Source: CAUPWF01 sp036656795
Lineage (GTDB): Bacteria > Bacillota > Clostridia > Lachnospirales > Lachnospiraceae
Reading direction: 5' to 3'
Length of the DNA stretch: 35,405 bases
Assembly: GCA_036656795.1 (NCBI GenBank)
Contig: JAVXHR010000019.1
Coordinates: 1-35,405 of the forward strand
Part shown: positions 1-9,400 of the stretch, in pieces
How positions within the stretch are numbered: the first letter of the stretch is position 1
How the letters are laid out: every line of letters begins with the position of its first letter
Translations under genes and position numbers: made by a program
Notes under the pieces: model-generated
What the model saw: only the letters and a program-made list of their open reading frames with translations
Told to the model about the DNA's origin: nothing
Databases searched by the model: none

Positions 1-12
1 ATTCAAACAAAG

Positions 13-1401
13 TTAGAATCTCATCTTTTCTTCAAAGTATACCTTCAAATCCTCTATTTTGATTCGTTCTTGTTCCATGGTATCTCTATCTCGAACAGTT
101 ACCGCACCGTCTTCATCAGAATCAAAATCATACGTTACGCAGAACGGCGTACCAATCTCATCTTGTCGGCGATAACGTTTCCCGATATTTCCACGATCAT
201 CAAACTCACAATTATATGTTTTTGACAACTCCGCAAATACCTTTTCGGCATTTTCATTTAACTTTTTAGAAAGTGGCAGCACACCAATCTTAACCGGTGC
301 CAGTGCCGGGTGGAAATGCATCACTGTACGCATCTCTCCACCTTCTAGTTCTTCCTCATCATAAGCACTGCATAAGAAAGCAAGCACCATACGATCTGCT
401 CCTAACGATGGTTCAATAACATAAGGAAGATACTTTTCTTTCTTTTCATCATCGAAATACGTCATGTCTTGTTTAGATTCATTTTGATGTTGAGTCAAGT
501 CATAATCTGTTCTGTCCGCAACACCCCACAACTCACCCCAGCCAAATGGGAATAAAAATTCTACATCTGTGGTCGCTCTGCTATAGAAGCTTAATTCTTC
601 TTTTTCATGATCTCTCGCTCTTACTTCTTCTTCCTTTAATCCCAGCGCATAGAGCCAATCTAGGCAAAACTTTTTCCAGTACTCAAACCACTCTAGATCT
701 GTTCCCGGTTCACAGAAAAATTCTAATTCCATCTGCTCAAATTCTCTTGTTCTAAATGTAAAGTTACCCGGTGTAATCTCATTTCGAAAAGATTTTCCTA
801 TCTGAGCAATTCCAAATGGTATCTTCTTTCTGGACGTACGTTGTACATTTTTAAAATTCACAAAGATACCTTGTGCCGTCTCCGGTCTAAGATAAACAGT
901 ATTCTTTGCGTCCTCTGTTACCCCTTGAAATGTCTTAAACATCAAGTTGAATTCTCTAATATCTGTAAAATTATGTGCTCCACAAGAAGGGCATTTAACA
1001 CCATGTTCCTCAATAAAAGCTTTCATCTGTTCTTTAGACCATGCATCTACGCTTTCATGTAATTCAATTCCAGCTTCTTTGGCATAATCTTCAATTAATT
1101 TATCTGCACGGAATCGTTCATTACACTCTTTACAATCCATAAGTGGATCACTAAATCCCCCCAGATGTCCGGATGCAACCCAGGTCTGTGGATTCATTAG
1201 AATCGCACAATCAACTCCCACATTATATGGACTTTCCTGCACAAATTTCTTCCACCAAGCACGTTTTACATTATTCTTTAATTCTACACCAAGATTCCCA
1301 TAATCCCATGTATTTGCAAGGCCCCCATATATTTCTGACCCAGGATATACAAATCCTCTTGATTTTGCCAGGGCTACAACTTTTTCCATTGTCTTTTCCA
1401 T
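13..1401 (-). CDS. glyS: Glycyl-tRNA synthetase, dimeric (alpha2) type
   Basis: Charges tRNA-Gly with glycine in the cytoplasm. The 462-residue protein begins with the FVYPGSEIYGG segment of the one-subunit, eukaryote/archaea-like class II family. It shows class II motif 2 (FRNEITPGNFTFRTREFEQME) and motif 3 (SLGADRMVLAF), and has Cys pairs (CKEC, CPSC) in the insertion domain. The C-terminal anticodon-binding domain is complete and ends in MRF. An upstream in-frame GTG at 1416 would add five residues, but the ATG at 1401 has a GAGGA ribosome site at 1410-1414 at good spacing, so I use the ATG. The gene lies 69 bases downstream of recO, and a near-consensus promoter overlaps the recO stop. 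This suggests independent transcription as well as readthrough. I see no T-box leader in the short gap. Identity is secure. Confidence 0.97.
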   Translation of the reverse strand: MEKTMEKVVALAKSRGFVYPGSEIYGGLANTWDYGNLGVELKNNVKRAWWKKFVQESPYNVGVDCAILMNPQTWVASGHLGGFSDPLMDCKECNERFRADKLIEDYAKEAGIELHESVDAWSKEQMKAFIEEHGVKCPSCGAHNFTDIREFNLMFKTFQGVTEDAKNTVYLRPETAQGIFVNFKNVQRTSRKKIPFGIAQIGKSFRNEITPGNFTFRTREFEQMELEFFCEPGTDLEWFEYWKKFCLDWLYALGLKEEEVRARDHEKEELSFYSRATTDVEFLFPFGWGELWGVADRTDYDLTQHQNESKQDMTYFDDEKKEKYLPYVIEPSLGADRMVLAFLCSAYDEEELEGGEMRTVMHFHPALAPVKIGVLPLSKKLNENAEKVFAELSKTYNCEFDDRGNIGKRYRRQDEIGTPFCVTYDFDSDEDGAVTVRDRDTMEQERIKIEDLKVYFEEKMRF

Positions 1402-1445
1402 ACTGTCATTCCTCACATTCTTTTCGATTTTGTTAATTGTTTCCC

Positions 1446-1474
1446 ATTATAACTTCTTTGTAGCCTATTTTCAA
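1446..1474 (-). promoter_or_regulatory. Promoter of glyS
   Basis: Read on the minus strand: -35 TTGAAA (1469-1474), a 17-bp spacer, and -10 TATAAT (1446-1451). Five of six and six of six bases match the sigma-A consensus. The -35 overlaps the TGA stop of recO (1471-1473). The site lies about 45 bases before the glyS start. Confidence 0.75.
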
Positions 1475-2253
1475 GTGGTAACCGTAATCGTTTGCAGTAT
1501 TTCCAAGGATTTAAACTGCTTATCAACATATAGCTCCATATAACGTTTCATAATGCATTGTATCTGTTCTAATACCTTGGGTGTTACCACGAAATTATAT
1601 AATTTCTCGATTGGAGAGCTAACAATATATTGCAGGGTATATAATGTAGAATTATCTAATGATATTCCATCTATTACATCTGTTTGACACTTGGTGCATA
1701 CAATTCCCCCCTTATGTGGACTAAACATGACTTCTCTTTTAGTATCTCCACAGTTTACACATTCAAAAACCTGTGGTGCCTCCCCATTCAAGCTAATTGC
1801 CTTCAACTCGTATATGTATCGAATCAATTGGTTATCAATCGTTCCTTTTGTCAAAGCCCGCAATGTTTGATACAAGAGCTTTAGCATAGATACTTCGTCA
1901 TTATCTTCTTTTGTATAATAATTAGCAATATCCATGAAATAAAATCCGTAATATGCTGCTTCAATGTTCTCCCTCAGTTCCATAAAGTAATTGGATATTG
2001 TTATTTGCTGAATGGTATAAGAATTGCGCCCTTCATATAATGTAAACTCACCAAAAGAAAAAGGATTAATCCCACCAATCAATGAGCTGTTTTGTTTTCT
2101 TGCTCCTTTGGCAAATGCGGATATCTTCCCTCTTTCTTTCGTCAAGATAACGACACGTTTATCATATTCCCCTATTGGTGTTGCGGACAGCACTATCCCT
2201 GTTACTGTGATTGATTGACTCAACTTTTCCCCTACCTGTTTCTTCTTGATCAT
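1471..2253 (-). CDS. recO: DNA repair protein RecO
   Basis: Recombination mediator of the RecFOR pathway: helps load RecA on gapped DNA and anneals strands. The 260-residue reading frame has the N-terminal OB-fold signature (VTGIVLSATPIGEYDKRVVILTKERGKISAFAKGARK) and a zinc-binding pair of CxxC motifs (CVNC and CTKC, about residues 165-190), as in Clostridia RecO. The exact start is uncertain. The ATG at 2253 has a poor ribosome site, while an in-frame TTG at 2223 is preceded by AGGGGA and would remove ten residues. Either start overlaps the small yqzL-like gene upstream. The order era-yqzL-recO is the same as in Bacillus. Confidence 0.93.
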   Translation of the reverse strand: MIKKKQVGEKLSQSITVTGIVLSATPIGEYDKRVVILTKERGKISAFAKGARKQNSSLIGGINPFSFGEFTLYEGRNSYTIQQITISNYFMELRENIEAAYYGFYFMDIANYYTKEDNDEVSMLKLLYQTLRALTKGTIDNQLIRYIYELKAISLNGEAPQVFECVNCGDTKREVMFSPHKGGIVCTKCQTDVIDGISLDNSTLYTLQYIVSSPIEKLYNFVVTPKVLEQIQCIMKRYMELYVDKQFKSLEILQTITVTT

Positions 2254-2353
2254 ACTTTCGAACTATTTGTCTACAAGTTTCTACTCCACGATAATACAGA
2301 TAATCATCTACTTTACCTGATTGTGTAAACTCATTCCAGTATACTGGTTCCAT
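2162..2353 (-). CDS. yqzL: YqzL-like small protein overlapping recO
   Basis: A 63-residue protein of unknown function. Its first 25 residues fit the YqzL pattern of an aromatic-rich start followed by W-x-x-F-x-x-[ST]-G-x-x-x-x-Y-L (here YWNEFTQSGKVDDYLYYR). In Bacillus, yqzL lies between era and recO, the same place as here. A good ribosome site (GAGGTGA) precedes the ATG. The C-terminal half is polar and runs into the recO reading frame, giving an overlap of 92 bases with the longer recO start or 62 with the shorter one. Family assignment is from the motif and gene order; I cannot say what the protein does. The tail beyond about residue 45 may be a poorly conserved extension. Confidence 0.7.
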   Translation of the reverse strand: MEPVYWNEFTQSGKVDDYLYYRGVETCRQIVRKYDQEETGRGKVESINHSNRDSAVRNTNRGI

Positions 2354-2426
2354 GACATCACCTCTTCATATGTGTTATATGATTAGAATCTCCCTTTGAA
2401 CACACTCTATACTGGTTAATATATCC

Positions 2427-3320
2427 TTATTCGTCTTTATAGCCAAAGTTCTTCATTAGCATGTCACTATCCCGCCAATCTTTTTTAACCTTGACCCATA
2501 ATTGAAGATTCACTTGACTATCTAATAAACGTTCAATTTCAAAACGTGCGGTACTTCCTATCTTCTTCAACATTGCCCCTTGCTTTCCGATAATAATTCC
2601 TTTATGAGAATCACGCTCACAGATAATGGTTGCTTCAATATCTATAATTTTCTTACGTTTTTTCATCTTATCTATAGATACTGCAATTCCATGTGGGATT
2701 TCTTCGTTCAAGGAATGTAATGCTTTTTCACGAATCAATTCTGCAACAATCTGACGTTCCGGTTGATCTGTAATTGTATCTTCATCGTAAAACTGCGGTC
2801 CATACGGAAGATATTGAGTAATCACTTTTACAAGTTCATCAGTATTGTCTCCACTTCTCGCCGATACCGGTACAATTGCCGCAAATTCATATATCTTTTG
2901 ATAGGCATCAATATATGCCAGTACTTCTTCTTTTTTTACCATGTCTACTTTGTTAATAACAAGAACTACCGGCGTCTGTACTTTCTCCAATTGTTCCACA
3001 ATGTGACGTTCCCCTGCTCCTATAAATGTAGATGGCTCAACAAGCCACAGAACCACGTCAACTTCATTCAATGTACGTTCTGCCACATTCACCATATACT
3101 CCCCTAGCTTATTCTTTGCTTTATGAATCCCCGGAGTATCTACAAACACAATTTGGCTATCTTCGGTTGTCAATACTGTCTGTATGCGATTTCTCGTCGT
3201 CTGTGGTTTATTGGATGTAATTGCAATCTTCTGTCCAATGAGGTAATTCATCAACGTGGACTTTCCTACATTGGGTCTTCCGATTAATGTTACAAATCCT
3301 GACTTATATTCTTTTTTCAT
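2427..3320 (-). CDS. era: GTPase Era, 16S rRNA-binding
   Basis: Essential GTPase that binds the 3' end of 16S rRNA and assists 30S subunit maturation. The 297-residue protein has G1 GRPNVGKST (about residues 14-22), G3 DTPG followed by IHKAKNKLGEYM (about 65), G4 NKVD (about 124) and G5 VSARSG. The C-terminal KH RNA-binding domain contains GIIIGKQGAMLKKIG. An in-frame TTG at 3332 would add MEEH, but those codons are the ribosome site itself (GGAGGA at 3325-3330), so the ATG at 3320 is the start. The gene begins 14 bases after the M16C peptidase stop, so the two are probably co-transcribed. Confidence 0.97.
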   Translation of the reverse strand: MKKEYKSGFVTLIGRPNVGKSTLMNYLIGQKIAITSNKPQTTRNRIQTVLTTEDSQIVFVDTPGIHKAKNKLGEYMVNVAERTLNEVDVVLWLVEPSTFIGAGERHIVEQLEKVQTPVVLVINKVDMVKKEEVLAYIDAYQKIYEFAAIVPVSARSGDNTDELVKVITQYLPYGPQFYDEDTITDQPERQIVAELIREKALHSLNEEIPHGIAVSIDKMKKRKKIIDIEATIICERDSHKGIIIGKQGAMLKKIGSTARFEIERLLDSQVNLQLWVKVKKDWRDSDMLMKNFGYKDE

Positions 3321-3334
3321 ATGCTCCTCCAAGC

Positions 3335-6259
3335 TTAAAACAACTCTTTCACTTCCTCAAAAAGTAATGATTGCTCTTCAATCTTCTCTTCACTTCCAAT
3401 TACACAGAGTTGATTGGCATGTAATATCGCTTCCACCACTTCTGCAAGGTTCCTAATATCTTCTTGTGTTGCATCTAATATCTGCATACGTTCTTGTCGA
3501 ATCATCTCTGCTGTGACATGATTCATATATAGATTCATAGAACGGTCTCCTTTAGCAGATGGAGACATTGGTTGATCTATAGTACTTATAGTTCCGATGA
3601 TATATTTCGTCATATCCCGTTCATTCACTGTGAATGTCTTCAGGTAGTCCGGAATCCCCTCATATATCTCATTGGTCTTCTCTAGATTGGGATCACGATA
3701 AGAGGTAAAGAATCCATCACCTATCCGATTAAATCCGCTCATACAACCATATGCACCACCTTTAACACGCACATTCTGCCATAGATATTCGTAACTTAAA
3801 ATAGTCCGAAGAATATGAAGTGCCCCTGTATATGTGGCTCCACCATCAATAAAGTTTCCTGCCCGCGCCACATATTGCACCTTTGACGATGTCTTAAATC
3901 CCTCATTTTTTTTCACACAATGCAATACACAAGGTTCCATGTGAATAGTTTCTGTATATAAATGTGCTGTCAATGTTTCCACTGCCTGTGGCAGATATAC
4001 AATTCCCTCTTTGGTTGAAGTACAACTAATCATCATATTGTCTGCTCTAAATAACATCTTTGTCAATTTTTTAAGATTAAGAATTAACGTTTGCTTCTCT
4101 GTATCAAAGCATTCTTCATTATGACAAATAGTTTTATAAAATTCAATTCCATTTGTCATATCCTTGAATCTTGATAACGGTGAAGCATACGATGCTGCGC
4201 GCAATACCGCCGTTACATGACCCGAAGATTGGAATTTCATCTGTAATCTAGACTTCAGCATTGAAAGAATTTCCAATAATCGTTTTTCATCATCCAACTT
4301 TGAGCATGTTAATATCTCCTGCATCATCTCAAATGCAATCGGAAGTTTTTCATACAATGCTTTGGCTTTTATCTCGAAGGTTGCCTTGAATTCTTTTTCT
4401 TTTACCTTACATACATTCGGATAAAGCTCCAATGAAGTTTCAATTCCACCGGTATGCACATTAATCTCATTAAACAACTCTCCATATGCATAGTGTTCTG
4501 TATCAATAATACCTAATACCCCTTGCAGAATCCCAACATATGGTAATAATTCTTCTGATACTGCGGATAAATCAAACAACAAATCCACATATCCAATGCC
4601 ATTGGTTTCTACATTATGATGAATCATAGGAATCGCTCCTAATGATAATTCTTCATTATAAATAGGTGCGATCTCTTTGGAGATATCTCCACGTTCTAAC
4701 ACTGGTATCTTCTTTAATGCCTCATCTGTTGATGGTTCTTCTTGATACTTTAGCAAGTTTTCTGTGTCTTTTATTAATTCGTTAATTTCTTTTTTAGACA
4801 GTTTTTCTTTGTAATGTTCCAGTTTTTTTTCTAATTCCTTTTCTAATCTGGCCGTTCTCCCTTTTTCCGGTTTTACAACTACAATAGAACCATGTGTATT
4901 ATCCAATAGATATTGTTGAATTAATTCTTCAAAATAATCCGTTGTCATCTTCGACTTTAAAAACTCAAATGTTTCCAATGCCTCCACATGGATAAAAGGT
5001 TGTGTGTCATCATATAACCAACTATCAAACATCTGCAATCCATACATTAGACCAGGTGGATAATTTCCAAAGTCCGCTTCCCGAAAACGAAATTCATGAT
5101 AATTGATTCCTGCAGCCAACGCCTTTTTATCAACTCCTTGTTTTACAATCTTACGCAAGGTATCTTCAATAACTTGTACAAACTCTTTCTTTTGTTCATA
5201 ATTGGCATTTTTAGCAATAATAGAAAATATAGGCTGATAGATTCCACTGTCATAAGAACCCATAATATCTTTTCCAATTCCTGCATCTACCAACGCTTTT
5301 TTAAGAGGTGCACCCGGAGCTGACAACAGTGCATAATCCAGTATTTGAAATGCAAGACAAAGTTCTTTATCTAGACTGGTTGCAACGACTTTATTATAAG
5401 AAAGATAGGTATGTTCGTCTTCCGATTCGTTGCTTGTAATCGAATACTCCATCTCCACTTCATTCACCTGATTAAATGGCTTCTGGTATTGAATACGGGA
5501 ATCAATATCTTTCTTATCATAATCAGCCAGATATGCTTGATCCAGCCATCTTAACTTTTCTTCCATATCCATATCCCCATACAAGTAGATATAGCTATTA
5601 GAAGGATGATAATACGTGCTGTGAAAATCAAGGAACTGCTGATAGGTCAACTCCGGAATCACCTGTGGGTCTCCACCTGATTCATTGGCATAAGTAGTAT
5701 CTGGAAATAAAGAATTTAAAATCACCCTGTCTAAGACGCCTTCCGGTGATGAAAATGCTCCTTTCATCTCGTTATATACAACTCCGTTGTATGTTAATCT
5801 ATCATTTTCTGACTCTAGGCTATAGCTCCAGCCTTCTTGATGAAATATCTCCTCATATTGATAAATATTCGGGTAAAACACCGCATCCATATAGACATGC
5901 ATAAGATTCTGGAAATCTTTTGCATTGCAGCTTGCTACCGGATATACCGTTTTGTCTGGATATGTCATTGCATTTAAAAATGTATTCAAAGATCCTTTCA
6001 CCAGCTCTACAAACGGATCTTTTGCAGGAAAGTTCTTAGAACCACATAGCACAGAATGCTCTAAGATATGTGGCACTCCTGTACTGTCTTTCGGTGGGGT
6101 ACGAAATCCAATAGAGAATACTTTATTCTCATCATCATTTTCTACAAGTACAACTTTTGCCCCACTTTTTTTATGTGTTAAGAGATATCCTTTGGACTTA
6201 ATATCCGGAATCTCCTTTTCTTTAATTATTTGATACATTACAACATCTTTAATTGCCAT
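3335..6259 (-). CDS. M16C insulinase-family metallopeptidase (presequence-protease/falcilysin-like)
   Basis: Large zinc peptidase predicted to degrade peptides inside a clam-shell chamber; the substrate in bacteria is not established. The 974-residue length fits the single-chain M16C subfamily (Cym1/PreP/falcilysin). The inverted zinc motif HxxEH is present (HILEH in TGVPHILEHSVLCG), followed by the family block FLNAMTYPDKTVYPVAS and the downstream NEMKGAFSSPEG segment. No signal peptide is seen, so it is probably cytoplasmic. A start ten codons upstream is possible, but GGAGGA at 6265-6270 points to the ATG at 6259, giving MAIKDVVMYQ. It is the first gene after a strong promoter and is followed by era, yqzL and recO. 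Confidence 0.92.
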   Translation of the reverse strand: MAIKDVVMYQIIKEKEIPDIKSKGYLLTHKKSGAKVVLVENDDENKVFSIGFRTPPKDSTGVPHILEHSVLCGSKNFPAKDPFVELVKGSLNTFLNAMTYPDKTVYPVASCNAKDFQNLMHVYMDAVFYPNIYQYEEIFHQEGWSYSLESENDRLTYNGVVYNEMKGAFSSPEGVLDRVILNSLFPDTTYANESGGDPQVIPELTYQQFLDFHSTYYHPSNSYIYLYGDMDMEEKLRWLDQAYLADYDKKDIDSRIQYQKPFNQVNEVEMEYSITSNESEDEHTYLSYNKVVATSLDKELCLAFQILDYALLSAPGAPLKKALVDAGIGKDIMGSYDSGIYQPIFSIIAKNANYEQKKEFVQVIEDTLRKIVKQGVDKKALAAGINYHEFRFREADFGNYPPGLMYGLQMFDSWLYDDTQPFIHVEALETFEFLKSKMTTDYFEELIQQYLLDNTHGSIVVVKPEKGRTARLEKELEKKLEHYKEKLSKKEINELIKDTENLLKYQEEPSTDEALKKIPVLERGDISKEIAPIYNEELSLGAIPMIHHNVETNGIGYVDLLFDLSAVSEELLPYVGILQGVLGIIDTEHYAYGELFNEINVHTGGIETSLELYPNVCKVKEKEFKATFEIKAKALYEKLPIAFEMMQEILTCSKLDDEKRLLEILSMLKSRLQMKFQSSGHVTAVLRAASYASPLSRFKDMTNGIEFYKTICHNEECFDTEKQTLILNLKKLTKMLFRADNMMISCTSTKEGIVYLPQAVETLTAHLYTETIHMEPCVLHCVKKNEGFKTSSKVQYVARAGNFIDGGATYTGALHILRTILSYEYLWQNVRVKGGAYGCMSGFNRIGDGFFTSYRDPNLEKTNEIYEGIPDYLKTFTVNERDMTKYIIGTISTIDQPMSPSAKGDRSMNLYMNHVTAEMIRQERMQILDATQEDIRNLAEVVEAILHANQLCVIGSEEKIEEQSLLFEEVKELF

Positions 6260-6321
6260 ACGCTTCCTCCATCTACTATAGTTCTTCATCTTCTCTGATA
6301 TCTTTTACCATTCTATCGTTA

Positions 6322-6350
6322 ATTATGACCTAATGCATTATAATTGTCAA
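6322..6350 (-). promoter_or_regulatory. Promoter of the M16C peptidase-era-recO operon
   Basis: On the minus strand: -35 TTGACA (6345-6350, perfect), 17-bp spacer, -10 CATAAT (6322-6327, five of six). It lies about 60 bases before the peptidase ATG and just after the nifJ terminator, so it opens a new transcription unit. Confidence 0.8.
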
Positions 6351-6375
6351 TTCATCTTGCTAATCAGACAATAAA

Positions 6376-6406
6376 AAGTCCCGGTACTACATACATACCG
6401 GGACTT
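6376..6406 (-). terminator. Rho-independent terminator of nifJ
   Basis: An 11-bp perfect stem (arms 6376-6386 and 6396-6406, core CCCGG/CCGGG) with a 9-base loop, followed on the minus strand by TTTTTAT. It lies 16 bases beyond the nifJ stop codon, exactly where a terminator is expected. Confidence 0.9.
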
Positions 6407-6421
6407 AGCAATCATATTATA

Positions 6422-9400
6422 TTATTTATCGTTGCTTCCATAGAGAGTAATCAACTTATTCAAGTATTCATATCTTTCTTTTGCTGATTCTTCGGATTTT
6501 GCGAATAGATCCGCTGCTCTTTCTGGATTCATTCTTGCTAATGCATTATAGCGAACTTCTCCGTTTAAGAACTCTTGATAACTTTCTGTTGGTTCTTTAC
6601 TGTCTAAGCTAAATGCTGCCTTGCCCTCTGCCTTTAATGCAGGATTGTAACGGAAGTTGTGCCAGTAACCTGCTTTCACAGCTAACTCTTCTTCTGTTTG
6701 AGCTTTGCTCATACCTTTCTTAATACCATGATTAATACATGGTGCATAAGCGATAATCAAAGATGGTCCCGGATATGCTTCTGCTTCTGCAATTGCTTTC
6801 ACTGTCTGGTTAAAGTCTGCACCCATAGCAATCTGTGCTACATATACATAGCCATAGCTCATAGCAATACTTGCAAGGTCTTTTTTCTTTACTTCTTTAC
6901 CTGCTGCAGCAAATTGAGCAATTGCTCCTGTTGGTGTTGCTTTAGAAGATTGTCCACCTGTATTGGAATATACTTCTGTATCAAATACCATAATGTTGAT
7001 GTCCTGTCCACTTGCTAATACATGATCAACACCACCAAATCCGATGTCATAAGCCCATCCATCTCCACCAAAGATCCATTGAGACTTTTTAGCCAAGAAA
7101 TCTTTATCTTTTAAGATAGATACACGTGGTTCACAGTCACAATCCACGGTCTCCAATGCAGCAACTAATTTATCTGTTGCCACTCCATTGCTCACTCCAC
7201 AATCAAATGTATCAATATATTCTTTTGCAGCTGCTACCACTACATCATTCTTACCATTTTCAACCAAATATTCTACTCTTGTCTTTAAGCTTGTTCTAAG
7301 TGCTCGTTGAGCAAGAGACATACCAAATCCAAATTCTGCAGCATCTTCAAACAAAGAGTTAGACCAAGCCGGTCCTTTTCCTTCTTTTGTAGATGTATAT
7401 GGTGTTGACGGTGAAGAGTTACCCCAGATAGAAGAACAACCTGTTGCATTTGCAATATACATTCTGTCACCAAATAATTGAGTGATTAATTTTGCATACG
7501 GTGTTTCTCCACAACCTGCACAAGCTCCTGAGAATTCAAGTAATGGCTGTTTGAATTGACTGCCTTTTACTGTAGCTTCGTTATATTTAGCAATCACTTC
7601 GGGTTTTACAGGAATTGCAGTACCAAAATCAAAGAAATCTTGTTGTCCCGCATTTGCTTCCATATTGCCCATAATCAATGCTTTTTCGCCCTTCTTACCT
7701 GGACATACATTTGCACATGAGCCACAACCTGTACAATCATAAGCCGAAACTGTAATTGAGAATTTCATTCCCGGCATTCCAATCATATCAATGGTCTTTA
7801 AACCTTCCGGTGCGTTTGCAACTTCTTCTTCTGTTAATGCGATTGGACGAATAACTGCATGAGGACACACATACGCACAACGATTACATTGGATACAATT
7901 GTCTGCTTGCCATACCGGAATATCTACTGCAATACCACGTTTTTCAAATGCAGAAGTCCCAGACGGTGTAGAACCATCTACATAATCATTAAAAGCAGAT
8001 ACTGGAAGGGAATTACCTTCTTGTGCATTTACTTTTGTCTGAATGTTCTTAACAAATGCTACTGCATCTGCGTTGCCTTCTTTTATCTCTGGTGTAAATA
8101 ACCCTTCGTCTGCAGCTGATTTCCAAGATTCTGGAACCGTAATTTGAGTCATTTGTTTTGCTCCGGCATCAATAGCATCATAGTTCATCTGTACTACTTT
8201 ATCACCTTTTTTACCATAAGATGCTTTTGCTGCTGCTTTCATTAATTCGTTTGCTTTTTCAGCAGGAATAATGTTGGCAAGCTCAAAGAATGCAGATTGA
8301 AGAACCGTATTAATACGTCCACCAAGTCCAATTTCTTTTCCAATCTTAATACCATCAATTACATAGAATTTGATGTTATGATTTGCAATGTAAGCTTTTA
8401 CCTGTCCCGGAAGATGATGCTCAATTCCTTCCATATCCCATGGGCAGTTTAATAAGAACGTACCGCCATCTACTAACTCTTGAACCATGTTATATTTACT
8501 CATATAAGACGGATTATGACATGCAACAAAGTTTGCCTGGCGAATCAAATACGTAGATTTGATTGGGGTATGTCCAAAACGTAGATGTGACATTGTAACG
8601 CCACCTGATTTTTTTGAATCATAATCAAAATAAGCTTGTGCATACATGTCTGTATTATCACCAATAATCTTAATAGAATTCTTATTCGCTCCAACCGTAC
8701 CATCGGCACCAAGTCCCCAGAATTTACAATTAATCGTTCCTTCCGGTGTGGTTACAAGTGGTGCTCCAAGTTCCAATGACAGATGTGTCACATCATCGTT
8801 AATACCAATTGTGAATACTTTCTTTTCTGTATTTTTGTATACTGCTACAATCTGTGTAGGTGTGGTATCTTTAGATCCCAAACCGTAACGTCCTGACAGT
8901 ACAGGAATTGCATCGAATTTTGTTCCTTTTAATGCTGCAACAACGTCTAGGAATAATGGTTCTCCCATTGCACCCGGCTCTTTGGTTCTATCTAATACTG
9001 TAATTTGTTTTACGCTTTCAGGAATTGCCTGAATTAATGCTTCTGCACAGAATGGTCTGTAAAGACGAACTTTTACAACACCAACCTTTTCTCCTGCCGC
9101 TACAAGATAATCAATTGTTTCATCAATAGTATCACATACAGAACCCATTGCGATAATTACTTTTTCAGCATCTGAAGCTCCATAATAATTGAACAATTTA
9201 TAGTCTGTACCAATTTTTGCATTTACTTTGTCCATATAATCTTGAACCAATGCTGGCATTGCATCATAATATGAGTTACAAGCCTCTCGTGCTTGGAAGA
9301 AGATATCCGGATTCTGAGCAGAACCTCTTTGACAAGGATGATTTGGATTCAGTGCATGTCGACGGAATTCATCAATCGCATCCATATCTACCATCTCTTT

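Noticed and set aside
1402..1470. T-box riboswitch upstream of glyS
   Set aside because: The gap is only 69 bases, too short for a T-box, and shows neither the conserved T-box core nor a terminator hairpin.
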